From contig MU129143.1 in the NCBI GenBank assembly GCA_014904985.1, forward strand, positions 1-64,000: a DNA stretch of 64,000 nucleotides, given 5' to 3'. Position numbers and translations under genes: made by a program. Below the pieces are notes generated by a model. It made no database searches. It was given only the letters and a program-made list of their open reading frames with translations, and had not been told where the DNA came from. This stretch comes from Hydnum rufescens UP504. Taxonomy: Eukaryota > Basidiomycota > Agaricomycetes > Cantharellales > Hydnaceae. Positions 33,319 through 44,104 of this stretch are shown one piece after another. How positions within the stretch are numbered: the stretch's first letter is position 1; each line of letters begins with the position of its first letter.

Positions 33319-34275
33319 ATGGGACGAGTCCTCCTAAAGGTGTGCATGGTTCGTTCACCGGTTGCATCCCCTGTTGAACTCGAATGCTGCAGGTCATTAT
33401 TCTTGGTGACAGTGGGTAAATATCAGGCAGTAAATCCCTGGGGTACCGGCTCTGACGTGCAGATTGACGCCAGTGTCGGCAAGACATCTCTTATGAACCA
33501 ATATGTCAACAAACGGTTCAGCAATCAGTACAAGGCCACCATTGGGGCAGATTTGTAAGTGTGTTCTACTAATTCAGAATGACTCCATCTATTTACTCAG
33601 CTTCATTCCTCCTCCAGTCTCACGAAAGAGGTGTTGGTCGATGATAAGACTGTTACCATGCAGGTATAGACCTTATTCCAGCACTGAGCCCGCGTCCTCC
33701 CTTGCTAATCTTCTCGCAGTTGTGGGATACCGCTGGTCAAGAACGTTTCCAGTCCTTAGGTGTCGCATTCTATCGCGGTGCCGACTGCTGCGTATTGGTC
33801 TATGATGTAAACAGCTCAAAGTCATTCGAGACGCTGGACAGCTGGCGCGACGAGTTTCTTATCCAAGCTAGCCCACACGACCCGGAAAACTTCCCCTTCG
33901 TCGTTCTGGGAAACAAGATTGATGTGGAGGAACATAAGAGACAGGTTCGTCTGTTCCCTATCTCCACACCCCCGCATGGTGTCGATGAAAGTTATGCAGG
34001 TATCGCAGAAACGAGCAATGACGTGGTGTCAATCCAAAGGCAACATTCCATACTTCGAGACATCTGCGAAGGAGGCCATCAACGTCGAGCAAGCATTTCA
34101 GACTATCGCAAAGAATGCAATGAATCAAGAAGAAGAGACCGAGTTGTAAGTTTGTGACACCTTTATTCTTTTGGACGCCCCACTAAACTGTCTCTCCCTA
34201 TTCAGGTACGCTGACTACCCAGACCCGATAAGAATTAGTGATACGGCAGGGCAGAATTATGGGTGCAACTGTTGA
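33319..34275 (+). CDS. YPT7: Rab7-family GTPase YPT7
   Basis: Small GTPase required for late-endosome and autophagosome fusion with the vacuole. ATG 33319-33321. Spliced exons give [27 protein letters not shown] (P-loop GDSGVGKT), [13 protein letters not shown] (switch I), [29 protein letters not shown] (switch II), [35 protein letters not shown] (NKxD), then [21 protein letters not shown] (ETSAK) and a C-terminal CNC with TGA 34273-34275, the CxC geranylgeranylation signal. All five G-boxes are intact. Five or six introns, two of them within the first 40 codons. Confidence 0.96.
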
Positions 34276-34646
34276 AACTTGGGCCTGGATTACTTCGATG
34301 TCTGGAATGGGGCCACCATCCACTCGTTTGCTCCATGCCGAAGGGCCAAATTTTGAATCTCCAGCCTCCGTAATACCTTCCATTCTTCCGATTCCCATCC
34401 CTGCACAGTCTTTATTGCCGTGTCGTGAGCATCACCGAGGTGGCCAACACTCGGCGCGTGTAATGGCATATCTACCATTCTATTGTCACATAAGCTGTCT
34501 TAGTTGTATATGGCCCTGAACGTCCTCGGGGCGGTCGCCTTAAACTTGTGTTATTTAATAGCGCGTTGGCTTGATGGTCTCCTTCCATAAAGGATAGTCC
34601 TTGGTGATGATGTGGTGCTCGTGAGGAGCAAAGTCCAGGTCGGAGA
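34276..34646. other. Tandem spacer, no gene seen
   Basis: 3' flank of YPT7 and promoter of the protease gene. Nothing else is recognised. Confidence 0.5.
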
Positions 34647-35904
34647 ATGCCGCAAGCAGGAGCTTCATTTCTCTCTCAACTTGTGCGTTCCAGTCCTCTC
34701 AACGCTCTCCGACTACACCGACGGCCGTACGTCGTGGAATCAGTGGTCTCTGGCATTACTACACCAAGGCGTTCACTCGACCGGGTCGAAAATGTTCACG
34801 ATCCGACTGGATCTATGTCAGTCATAGACTCGATAATCATGAAAGAGTTCCCTCGCTTCGCAGCGACATGTACTCCCTTTGGAGACTTGGTAGAACAATA
34901 CGATCAAATGTCTGGAAATGTCCTGGATTTCTCTCTGCCCTACGAACCTAGTCCAGCATCTTCCCGTGGGGTTCGATTCGACCGCACGAATGACGCAGTA
35001 GTGATCGTAGCGCACGTCGCTAGCGATGTGTTCGAGCACAAGGTATCTTTGTGCTCTGGATTTGCTATTGATGTTCCGGGACATAAGAACTCGGTTATTG
35101 TCTCCTGTGCCCACACTCTTGAAATGGTATTTAAGAAAACGGCTCCAGCTCTATTTCCAATTTACCATATCCCTTAGATGCGTTCCAATGATGTTCATAA
35201 ATCCCCATCTGCCAAGTCTGCCACGCTTATTGTTACGCCATCCATGCAAATCTATCCTGTCTCCGCGATGTTGTCATCCCTTCCTCGATCCGATCTGGTA
35301 CTCTACTCCCTCCAGACTTCTCTCGGTTCCCTGGCGACCCTTCCTGTGAATCCATATCCTGCGCCCGCGGGGACAAGCCTCCGTGCACATCTCGTTTCCC
35401 TTGGCGGCGCGCCGAAACCAGGGAGATCCTGGCAGACTTGGACTGCGGGGGCAATACAGAGCCACTGGGCGGCAGGTCAAGTCCTCAGCTACCGCGATCG
35501 AGCGGGCAGAGAGTCCAAGGTGCGTATTGTTCCACCTGGCATTGTCCCTTTCTCTTTGTCTCTTTGTGTCGATGAGCCTTTTTTTCTGCCTTTGGTCTTT
35601 GTGTTCTGACAGCCTGGGACATACGACACGCTGGCTCATATTTTATATTCGCCGATTCCGACGCCGGGCTCCTCTGGTGGTCCGATCGTGGACGAAGAAT
35701 CTGGTGCGGTTATAGGGATGGTCACTGGTCATGAGAGGTCAAATAGAGTGGAGGGGCATAGAGGCTTTGGAACCCCAGCCGAGGCGATTTTCCATGTGAG
35801 TAAATCATGTTGAATGTTGCCATTCCACCATTGTGATCCAGTCTTTGTTTTCCTCAAACAACAAGATGTTTGCCTTGCCAGGCTTGGCGAATGCCCGATC
35901 GTAA
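34647..35904 (+). CDS. Trypsin-fold serine protease, probably mitochondrial
   Basis: S1-type (trypsin-like) protease. The ATG at 34647 gives MPQAGASFLSQLVRSSPLN followed by many Arg and Ser and no acids, suggesting a mitochondrial presequence; this is a prediction only. Catalytic residues: His in VIVSCAHTLEM (about 35098-35124), Asp in LPRSDLVLYSLQT (about 35280), Ser in PTPGSSGGPIVDEESGAVIGMVTG (about 35660-35730). There are introns near 35128-35180, 35520-35605 and 35793-35861; the last exon reads MFALPGLANARS and TAA at 35902-35904. Substrate is unknown. HtrA without its PDZ domain is an alternative, but the sequence between the catalytic residues does not look like HtrA to me. Confidence 0.8.
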
Positions 35905-36995
35905 ATATTGTTGCTTAGTACGTATGACAGATACCGAGATGTTGGAAATAGAACAATTTTGCCTTGGTTGCGAGTAGGATACCGAGCAAGAGGCTTTCCC
36001 TTCTGCTCCACAAGATCCACGTGTTTATTGTTGTCCAGCGACGGACGTCGATTGCCCAAAACAACACCGGATGATTCTGCCCATAGTCTAACCACAGCAG
36101 GGCAGAGAATCTCTGTACATCCACCTTGGGAGTTCCGCTTTCCCGCCGAAGGCGGGCATGAATGTGGTCTGATAGATCCCCAGGACATGGCCAAGTTATG
36201 TTATCGGTATTCTCGTCTTCGTTCGTCCCACCATTACACCTCATTACAGTAATACAAGCTGCCCTTGTACCTCAATAGGATTCCGTGATTCCCATTGCAT
36301 TTAGATAACGGCTGGCAACAAAGAGGCTCGCACGCGCGTGAATACACGTATTTACTTCAAGATGCAAATGCACATGCAAACGTCTGGAGGGAATTGAACC
36401 CTTTACAGTAAGTACATGTAGTCTGCGCATTTTTTTGAAATCGAGAATTCATAATCAGCAGAACTGTTCGCAGCGGGAATGACTCCACGCAGTCAGTTCG
36501 CGACACAAAGGCCCCCCCCCCCCGCCCCCACTTCAGCTGAATCAACAATTTGTCACTACTGCCGCGTGGCCGCTGAGAACGGAGCACTAATAGAGCGTGA
36601 AAGGGCTTCTATGGTACCAGTATGGTGGACCCGCGCCGCACAGGCCTTAAAAGTAACTCTGAATTGGAAATTCCGTTGTATTTTGCGATGAAGATATGAT
36701 TCAGGTGGATAGTTAATGGTTTGGTGCAAGTGAAGGAGTGGGTAGTTATGGAATGTTGAAAGATGAAGATGGTAGATGCGATGAATGCAATGGCATGGAG
36801 AGTGGAAATGCTTTTGTGGGATGTAAAAGTGCGCAAATTATTGGAATTGTCGTAACGTCATGAGCGAAAAGAAAAAAATGGACATGAAGAGCGAGATGCA
36901 ATGGAGAAGGGAAGTGTGAGAAGGTATGGGGGAAATCGTGGAAATGGATAGTGAACGAAACACCAGGTCTCCTCTCTCTCTTTCGACGAAACCAC
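35905..36995. other. Convergent region without a recognised gene
   Basis: Lies between the protease and the small membrane-protein gene. Holds a run of 12-14 C with one G (about 36512-36528). Long frames exist on both strands at 35900-36250, but they lack recognisable domains and overlap each other, so I do not call them. Confidence 0.4.
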
Positions 36996-37444
36996 CTAGT
37001 CTAGGGAGAAGGCCCCCGAGCCCATCAGAAAAAGCGCGTACACCAGTGATCCTGCCACGACGCTGAACACGATGATTGCGTAAAGCGAGCGACGAGCCCA
37101 CATGAGTTCAGTCGCGCGCATAATAGCCAACTCTTCCGCCTGCTCGGTAGCACTCTTGTCGCCTATAGCCTGGGGTCAAGGGATTCAGATCGCAGTACAG
37201 GATTGCCGCCCCAATGGCCCAGAAAATAGGGCATACTGGGAATCCCCAATAAACAGGACAGTAAGGCGTGTCAGACACGAGAGAGCGGGCACGAACCACG
37301 ACAATTACAGTTACTCACAAACCCATAGCGAAATAAGTACCGTGCGAGGGTCTCCGGTCGCTCATCGAGGCGCGTATACGGCGGAGCGGGATCTGATTTC
37401 GTATCGTAACCGGGGCAATGTTCATTGGATGCACCAAGCTGCAT
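36996..37444 (-). CDS. Small two-helix membrane protein, fungal, unknown function
   Basis: Not a family I can name. Minus-strand exons give ASNEHCPGYDTKSDPAPPYTRLDERPETLARYLFRYGF, then CPIFWAIGAAILY (helix 1), then DKSATEQAEELAIMRATELMWARRSLYAIIVFSVVAGSLVYALFLMG (helix 2), ending at TAG 36996-36998. A PPYxxxDExP-type leader followed by a FxxPFW hydrophobic segment and a basic WARRSLY before the last helix is a pattern I associate with small fungal endomembrane proteins. The start I give (ATG 37442-37444, MQLGASNEH) is the simplest; an upstream Pro-rich exon from about 37670 is possible. The join between the two helices (about 37165-37180) is one base out of frame without an obvious intron. 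Confidence 0.5.
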
Positions 37445-39286
37445 TACTGGGGGCAATGTCTGCAGGCGTATCGGTACGGTTCTGCACCAATCACCATATA
37501 TCCTGCGCCTCGAGCGGCGGTGGTGTGTTTGGAGGCGCCAAAGTGTTGGAGGAAATGATGGATGGCGCGAGAGGACCAAGAGGGTGGCCCTGGATTGCAT
37601 GGCCCCACTTCGTTTGTTGGTGTCTTGTAGTGCCGACTTGCGAATGCGTCAGGGGATAGTTTTGGAACATCGTGGCCGAAGTTGACGAGCAAAAAGGCGG
37701 GGAAGGAGCGAAACTATGGGCACCAAGAACACAAAGAAGCAGTGGAGTACATATACAGGGCGCTTGAATCTCATATTGGCATGCTTGTTGAGAGCCGGCA
37801 ATTGCTGACTTCCAAAATCTGATTGTAAATTGAACTACCTTGGAAGAAATATGAAACAAGCTAGAAGCCAGACCCAGTATGGTAGTGGCACAGGCCCTTG
37901 CTCTTCTCGCTGCCGCGACAGAGCTTTCCAGTGTTGACAGGCCCAATTGCATCAGGTTCCGGTCCGAATGCTGCCCAACAAGGCAATCGCCGTGGAAAAA
38001 CGAGGACCCTCTTCGCCACACAATCTTATATACGTCGAGTGCGAAGGCTCCCAGAGCTAAGTGCCTCGTTGGAGGGCTACCTAGCAACCACGACACCCCG
38101 ATATTCAGGACCCTGCGATACTGAGCCCTTGTAGCTCGTCGTAGAAACAAGCCCGTTGGAATAAATAACCTTCTATCAATTTTACGCTGTGCCTTTGTCT
38201 TTGTGAACGTACGGATTGTCCGCCCCGTGGTTGACAGGCCATATATCACTACGCAGTTTCAGAAATTTGTTGTGGACTCACGTGTAAAGAGGTAATCACC
38301 TCGGCCCCTATAGTCTACATACCTAAACAATGTGTCAGTAACTGAGTGCCCTCAATATATCGCTCAGGCGATTAAAGGATAATGAGATCTCCAGGCGGGG
38401 ACGGCGTACGTCTACACCGTGCCATGGGCATGCATAGACCGTAATCTACCGTAATGCTAATGCTCTTGGTTACTTGTGATTCCGTAGAGAACTCTTCCCG
38501 CAATTATACTTTGCCCTGAAGTCTTCCCTGTAGTAGGGATTGGGCCTAAAAAAAAACAGTGTGCTAGTAACCACATCGCCCTGTGAGCTCCCGAAAGCTT
38601 GATTCTTTATCAGCCATAGCAGTTTCTTCATAATATTACACTGTCACACTGGATATAATTTTGCCATGATGGCCCTTGCATCACTCCACGCGAACCCAAG
38701 GAAGGCCTGTGCGGGTATTGGCTGCCATTCCTTGCATTGAGGTCATTGCCTTGGCACACAAGTACATAATGAGGCTGAACGGCGCATCAATGCCTAGTAA
38801 TGCGCTTTTCTGTCCAAGTGCCTTAGTCAAACCCCCTCACGTGGCAGGGCGTGCTCTGAATTGCTTGAATATGGGGCAGAAATCCCGCCCGAGAAGCAAA
38901 GATGGCAATAAAGAACATGGTTTGGAGCAGAGATTCATTGACCATTCATTCTCTAACATAAATATATTTATATCCTCGCCGCGAGCGTGTATATCACGAC
39001 GAAGGACGGTCCGAATGCGTGGCTCTAAGAGCATCCTAAGGCCGTTTTCTCATTTCCGGCGCGTACGTGTATAGCGCAAGCCAAGAAATGAGAAAGAAGA
39101 GAGAAAAAAACCAGGAAAAGAAAAGAAAAACCAGATACCGCTATGAGCCACATCCTCACATGCGCACGTGTATAGCACAGCGCAAGATGTGAACTCCCAC
39201 CACTGCTCCTCAGAACGAAATGAACTGCAGTGCACATTTGTCACGTGCCGGGAGGGAACATAGAACACAAGTTACTCACCTTTGGT
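37445..39286. other. Gene-poor region
   Basis: A long minus-strand open frame (37491-38249) has no recognisable domain and no start context I trust, so I do not call it. At about 38985, 39060 and 39165 a motif GYGTGTATAKCRC recurs three times with 75-105 bp spacing, just downstream of the F-box gene. No RNA gene was found. Confidence 0.4.
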
Positions 39287-41012
39287 TCAGGAGACAAAAT
39301 CAAGCACCGCGAGACGACGATGTCGATGATCTGCTGAGTGTTCCGAGTCTGACGAATCGTCGTATTCTCTGATCATGACCCGACCGAAGATTGTACAGGT
39401 GTCGTATATCTCGGCTTGATCCCACTCTGCCGGCATAGGAACAGCGAATTTGACCAGGCTTGGTGTTGGTGACGCCAGCGAGTAAGCGCGAACGCGAAAC
39501 TCCGGGCCCTGGGAGCCCCTCTCTAGGTGAGCAAGGTAACGACGGCCCGCGCGGGTTGCAATCCCACGGAGATCAATGGTCTGTAGGGCCGCAGAGTGCA
39601 CACCGAATCCATCCCCCGAACCGTCTCCGTCACCTTCGTAGATGATCTCTGGCACACTCGGATTTGTGCCGTAATCGAGTAACCTGAAAGTGGATGCCTC
39701 AGTGCCGCGGCTCCAGAGAATAATCGCGCAAAGTTTCTGTGGTCTTAAATGTAGTGGTTTGTACGCAGACAGGACAACCAGCTCACAGGAAGAGCGCGGT
39801 TCATGGTACCATTGCACGACTGAGGTTGGATCCATTTGTATCATACGCATAGGTTGCGATGTCGTTCGTAAAGGAGGGATCTGGAGAACATGAATAGTAT
39901 TCGTCCAGTCGTCGAGAATATATAGGTAGGGAGGTTGGATCCAGGCCCCCCTGATCTGCAACGAACGCAGGTCAGAGGCTGATTCTAAGAAGCTGCAACG
40001 GGAAAATGTACTCACCCCTCGTGGTGCGACGGAAAGTGCACCCCACTCACCGAGACGCCACTGCCAAATGATCACAGAATCTGATAGGGGAATACAGACG
40101 AAATCTCCTTCAATTCCTATGGACGGCACATTTTCCTCGATGTCGATTTCCAGATACGCTACGTGAGACCACGATGGGAGAGAGCCAGAGTCATCATCGG
40201 CCGCAGGCCAGGTCGCGTGGAGGATCTCAATACAACGCCTGGGACGAACAGAGAGCTTGTCCGGCAGTCAGAAGTAACCAAGCGGCTCGTACTCTCGCGA
40301 CGTACGTCGGGAATGATATCAGATAAGAAACCACTGCGACAATCCGGCCGACTTCAGGGTCAGACTGGATCGCATGAAGCGTTGGCCACGTCTCCGCTGC
40401 GTTAGTTAGATCGAGTGATTCGGAAGGTTGACGAGTGGTTATGTGAGCGAGGTCGGAGCACGAAATCCTGGACGGACCGCCTTCCCTGGAAGTTAAACCA
40501 CGATCAGTGTGGATCAACCAACGACCACCAGGTAGTAAGTACACCGCAAACTGCGGAGGTGGACCGTCTGGGCCACATTCTAGATGGAACACTTGCGATG
40601 ATAAGCTGCTCGCGGATCGTCCCAGGAATGCACTGCTTAAGCGATAGGGAGAACACGCAGAGCGCCGAAGGGCCCCAGCATCCATAGTCAGTAGGCGATA
40701 TGTAAATGGCATCATGCATTCCTCCACTTGAAGCGCTAGCAAGGCCCGTATCCAGATGACACGATGGCTGCCGATCTCGTTCAGCATTGCCTTGGAGACC
40801 TGAGATATTAGCCCACGTCAGATCCAGATGGGTCAGGGCTGGCAGGATCCCGATACCATACTGAGCCGGACAATGCTCCTTACGTCCAGCAGAGCGACCA
40901 CCATAACTAAAACATCAAGTGACGACAAAATATGAGATACCCAATGTCTAGGCCGATCCCTTGAGCCTGGAAGAACGACCCTGGACGTCAATGTCGACGG
41001 CCTGGACGCCAT
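39287..41012 (-). CDS. F-box protein, agaricomycete type
   Basis: Probable substrate receptor of an SCF ubiquitin ligase. The ATG at 41010-41012 gives MASRPSTLTSRVVLPGSRD, followed by the F-box: ILSSLDVLVMVVALLDVRSIVRLSM-VSKAMLNEIGSHRVIWIRALL, with one intron inside (about 40798-40855). The following region, PFTYRLLTMDAGALRRSACSPYRLS and FAVYLLPGGRWLIHT, is the typical start of the beta-propeller-like body of these expanded fungal F-box proteins. The last exons include SVIIWQWRLGEWGAL, YLYILDDWTNTIHVLQ and FRVRAYSL, ending LDFVS and TGA at 39287-39289. No lesion seen. Target unknown. Confidence 0.8.
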
Positions 41013-41211
41013 TGATGTAAATAGTAATACAAAGGATAGAGCAGTTGCACGTCACGAGATGCAAAATTTCCTCAGTACTTGGTGTTCACTACTCAACATT
41101 TCACGACACACTTTGAGTAAGTGGCGTTGTGATTGGCATAAATCGAAAAATACAATAGAGGAATCCAAGAAAGCCCGAACAAACTTCATGCGACCTCCAC
41201 GACAACCAGCA

Positions 41212-43987
41212 TCAGCATTGGTCAATCAATTTGTTCTTTGGGAATGTCTGATTATAACTTCCCTAATGAAGCAAGAGATATTAGCATCGGCACCCATGGA
41301 TTAGGGTATGTGATTTACCCCTGTTGCACCCTGCCAAGTCGTCAAATTGGGATTCATGTAGGCTATAAAGCGAGTCAGTATGAGCGCACAGCACCCGGCA
41401 GAGAAAGGGCGCACCCTCAATGTACCTAGGAAAAAGTGCAATCAGAATGATTCAGGGCTGTCCATCATAGTTACTCACGTATTGATGTACGCTTCTGTTG
41501 GGAAATCCTCTGGGCTGCACCCAATCTAGCAGATGACAGAGCTAAGGGTCACCAACACCCGTAACGGAGAAGTATGACATAGACATACATTGCGATGGTT
41601 TGGATCTTGGTACACCCGCACATAATCTATAGCCATGGACGTGGGGAAGGTTAGTAATTCAGAGATCTAGAAGCCAGTTGGGTTCATTGGGATGCATGGG
41701 ACGTGGCTGGCATTGGCTTCGTACCCTTCCAAAAGAATAACTTATGCCGAGATTCATGATAATGTATAAAGGTTCGGCGGGTATTAATCGTTGACTGATG
41801 TTTACATTGGTATTTGGTCCTGCAATCGATAGATCAGCACACTTCGTGTAACCAGGCCACTGCGTGGGCATAGCTTGCCTAACGCGCTTGGGTACATGGT
41901 CCATGCCGCCTTCCCATTGCTGATCCAAGTAATGTACCCATTGGGTCCCGGCTGATATTCGACACCGTAGGTAGTAAACCCCCCAGAAACTTCGTAGGCG
42001 GTTTGGGAAGTATTTGAGAGGGCGGAGACCGCCTCTTGAGTGATTGAACCCTATGAAGCTTGAGATGAGAAAAAAGGGCACCATCGCAATCGTTATCCGA
42101 GACTCACTCGATATGGGTTTAGGTGTGTCACTGTAGGGTCGTAAACATGAGCATCAGAGGTGCTGTTTTTCCAATAGTAATGATCGTCAAATGGAGCAGT
42201 TCTGATCAAAAATCGTGTGACCAACGATTCACAATGCCAGATCGAGCAGATACTCACTGGCAACTCTGAGAAACTTGGCCAATACCAGCGCCGTGGAGCC
42301 CACCAAGAACGGTAGCCTCGAAAATGTCTAGCTCTGGGGCAGAGCGACCCACAAAACTCCCATCAGAGTTCTGAGGCCCGGGATGGGACTCGCCAGGACA
42401 CGTGCACGAAGACAATCGCTGTCCTGGGAGGTAGGAAAGAACATTGTTGTGGTACGGATCACCCGCAGTCTGGGTGAGTGCTGGCAGGCCGTTGAAGGTC
42501 TGGTTCGGCAACGTCCCCCAATCGCATGCATCATACGAGTATGGCCACGTTCCTTCCAATGACGCGCCATAGCCAGCTCGCCCGAGATTGCCTGAACATG
42601 AAAGAATCAGTACAGAAACAAGCGGTTATAGTAGTTTAAAGGCACACCCATCATCCATATAGCAGGCCACAGTCCGACATTGCGTGGATCACCTGGTAAT
42701 GATACATTGACTGGGGAAGAACTGCGATGAACAAGAGGGCTGATATAAAAAAAAACTACTCGGTGCACCTTCAATGTAGCCCCCTGTGAAGCAGAATTTG
42801 TTCCAGCTGGACAGATGCCCACCCTGGTAGGAAAGGTTGTGGGTTTGCATCTTGGACAGGGTAATAACCAGGTGACCGTCAGCATTGGTCGTCACGGCCG
42901 CAGGGTCGTACCATTCCAGATCCCCAGTTTGCCTAGGATATCAATTAGCTTGTGCTCAAAATAATATGCAGATTCAACGGACCAGTAATTGAGGTCGACC
43001 GCCTCCCAGTAAGGATCGTCACCCTGGTACAAACTCGATAAGCACCCTGGTCGCACAAGAGAGCACACGGTCACGAACCGGATAGAAAGATCGATTTGGA
43101 ACATTAAATTCGTCAGAAAAAACCAAATCCCACTGCGAACCATCCTTGAAGGTGTTGAAGTAAAGGGCTGAACTTGGTGTGTCTGGGTCAACAAGTGCGA
43201 AATGGTTGCTCATCACAGGCACTTGTCCAGAGGCATTTATCCCGCCCAAGTTGTATCCGCCTAATGTTGAAGGTCTCATCGAAAGGAAATGTGATATTAA
43301 AGGATAGCCAGCACTGTCAACCAATATATGAGCCGACTCGTCATGTCCTCCCAAACGAGATAAAAGACGTGCAAGAGAGTGACTAGGCCCAGGCCAAGTA
43401 CAAGAAGAAAACCGAGGTTGGCAATCCCCCGTATAGTAAAGATCGTGCCGCCATTGTCGTTCTTGCGGTCCCGCCGCGGATCGGGATTATGAAGATAGTC
43501 TGAGCAGACTCTTCAGAGAAGGGCACACAAATAAGGAAAATGGGCCAACCGTCAGGTTCAGGGTGTCCTGGGGTAAGTTCTGTCCCCCACGCTGAAGGAT
43601 CCGCCGACAAGGAGAACTGACAAGCCATACGTGAGTAGGGACCGTTCACTCACACCCAGTGCATAGTTACCTTATCAGATATGGATGGGGCTATCGTAGT
43701 TGCAGACTGCGATGTGATAATCAGCTACCCTGCATACCATTATGAAGACAAGGACGTACATTCAGGGATGCAGAACTAAAATTTCGTGGAGGAGGGCCTG
43801 ACGTTGGGCTCAAGAGAGCGGTGGATGAGCTTGAGCCGTTTGCTCGCCCATACGCGCCTCGAGAGATACCGGGAGAAGATGTTGCTGAAAGGGGAGTAGC
43901 GGGATTCAAAGGAGAGGCTCGGGCCTTGAAGGGGGCGCCACTGGAACCACCGCCGAACGGGTAAGAAGGCTGCTTCCTGTCCGACAT
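41212..43987 (-). CDS. KRE6/SKN1-type beta-1,6-glucan synthesis protein (GH16)
   Basis: Type II membrane protein needed for beta-1,6-glucan of the cell wall. The ATG at 43985-43987 gives MSDRKQPSYPFGGG and a Ser/Pro-rich cytosolic tail; the membrane helix is LGFLLVLGLGLVTLL (about 43390-43430). The luminal GH16 domain has [89 protein letters not shown] and the catalytic ELDIFEA motif, then YGVEYQPG, ITW and IIMNLGIS. The C-terminal exons give SMAIDYVRVYQDP, IGCSPEDFPTEAYI, AYMNPNLTTWQGATG and SYNQTFPKNKLIDQC with TGA 41212-41214. More than ten introns. It diverges from the fasciclin gene with 117 bp between starts. Confidence 0.92.
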
Positions 43988-44104
43988 CTGATGCCAGCAA
44001 GAGAGGGTGAGGGTGTGAGAAAGGGAATGAGAGTCTGTACGTAGGAGGAAAGGGCTGCCAGAATCAGTTCGGGAATTCCCGAACTAAGGAGAGTCCAATG
44101 CGCC

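Noticed and set aside
35915..36244. Opposed open frames on both strands
   Set aside because: They overlap each other, lack domains and lie in a 3' flank; likely chance.
36385..36410. Minus-strand AGGGTTCAATTCCCT resembling a tRNA T-arm
   Set aside because: No matching acceptor or anticodon arms occur upstream on that strand, so it is a chance match.
36511..36528. C homopolymer run
   Set aside because: A simple low-complexity tract without a structural partner; likely uninformative and prone to sequencing error.
37491..38249. Long minus-strand open frame of about 250 codons
   Set aside because: No recognisable domain, odd composition, and it overlaps a better supported small membrane protein; left uncalled.
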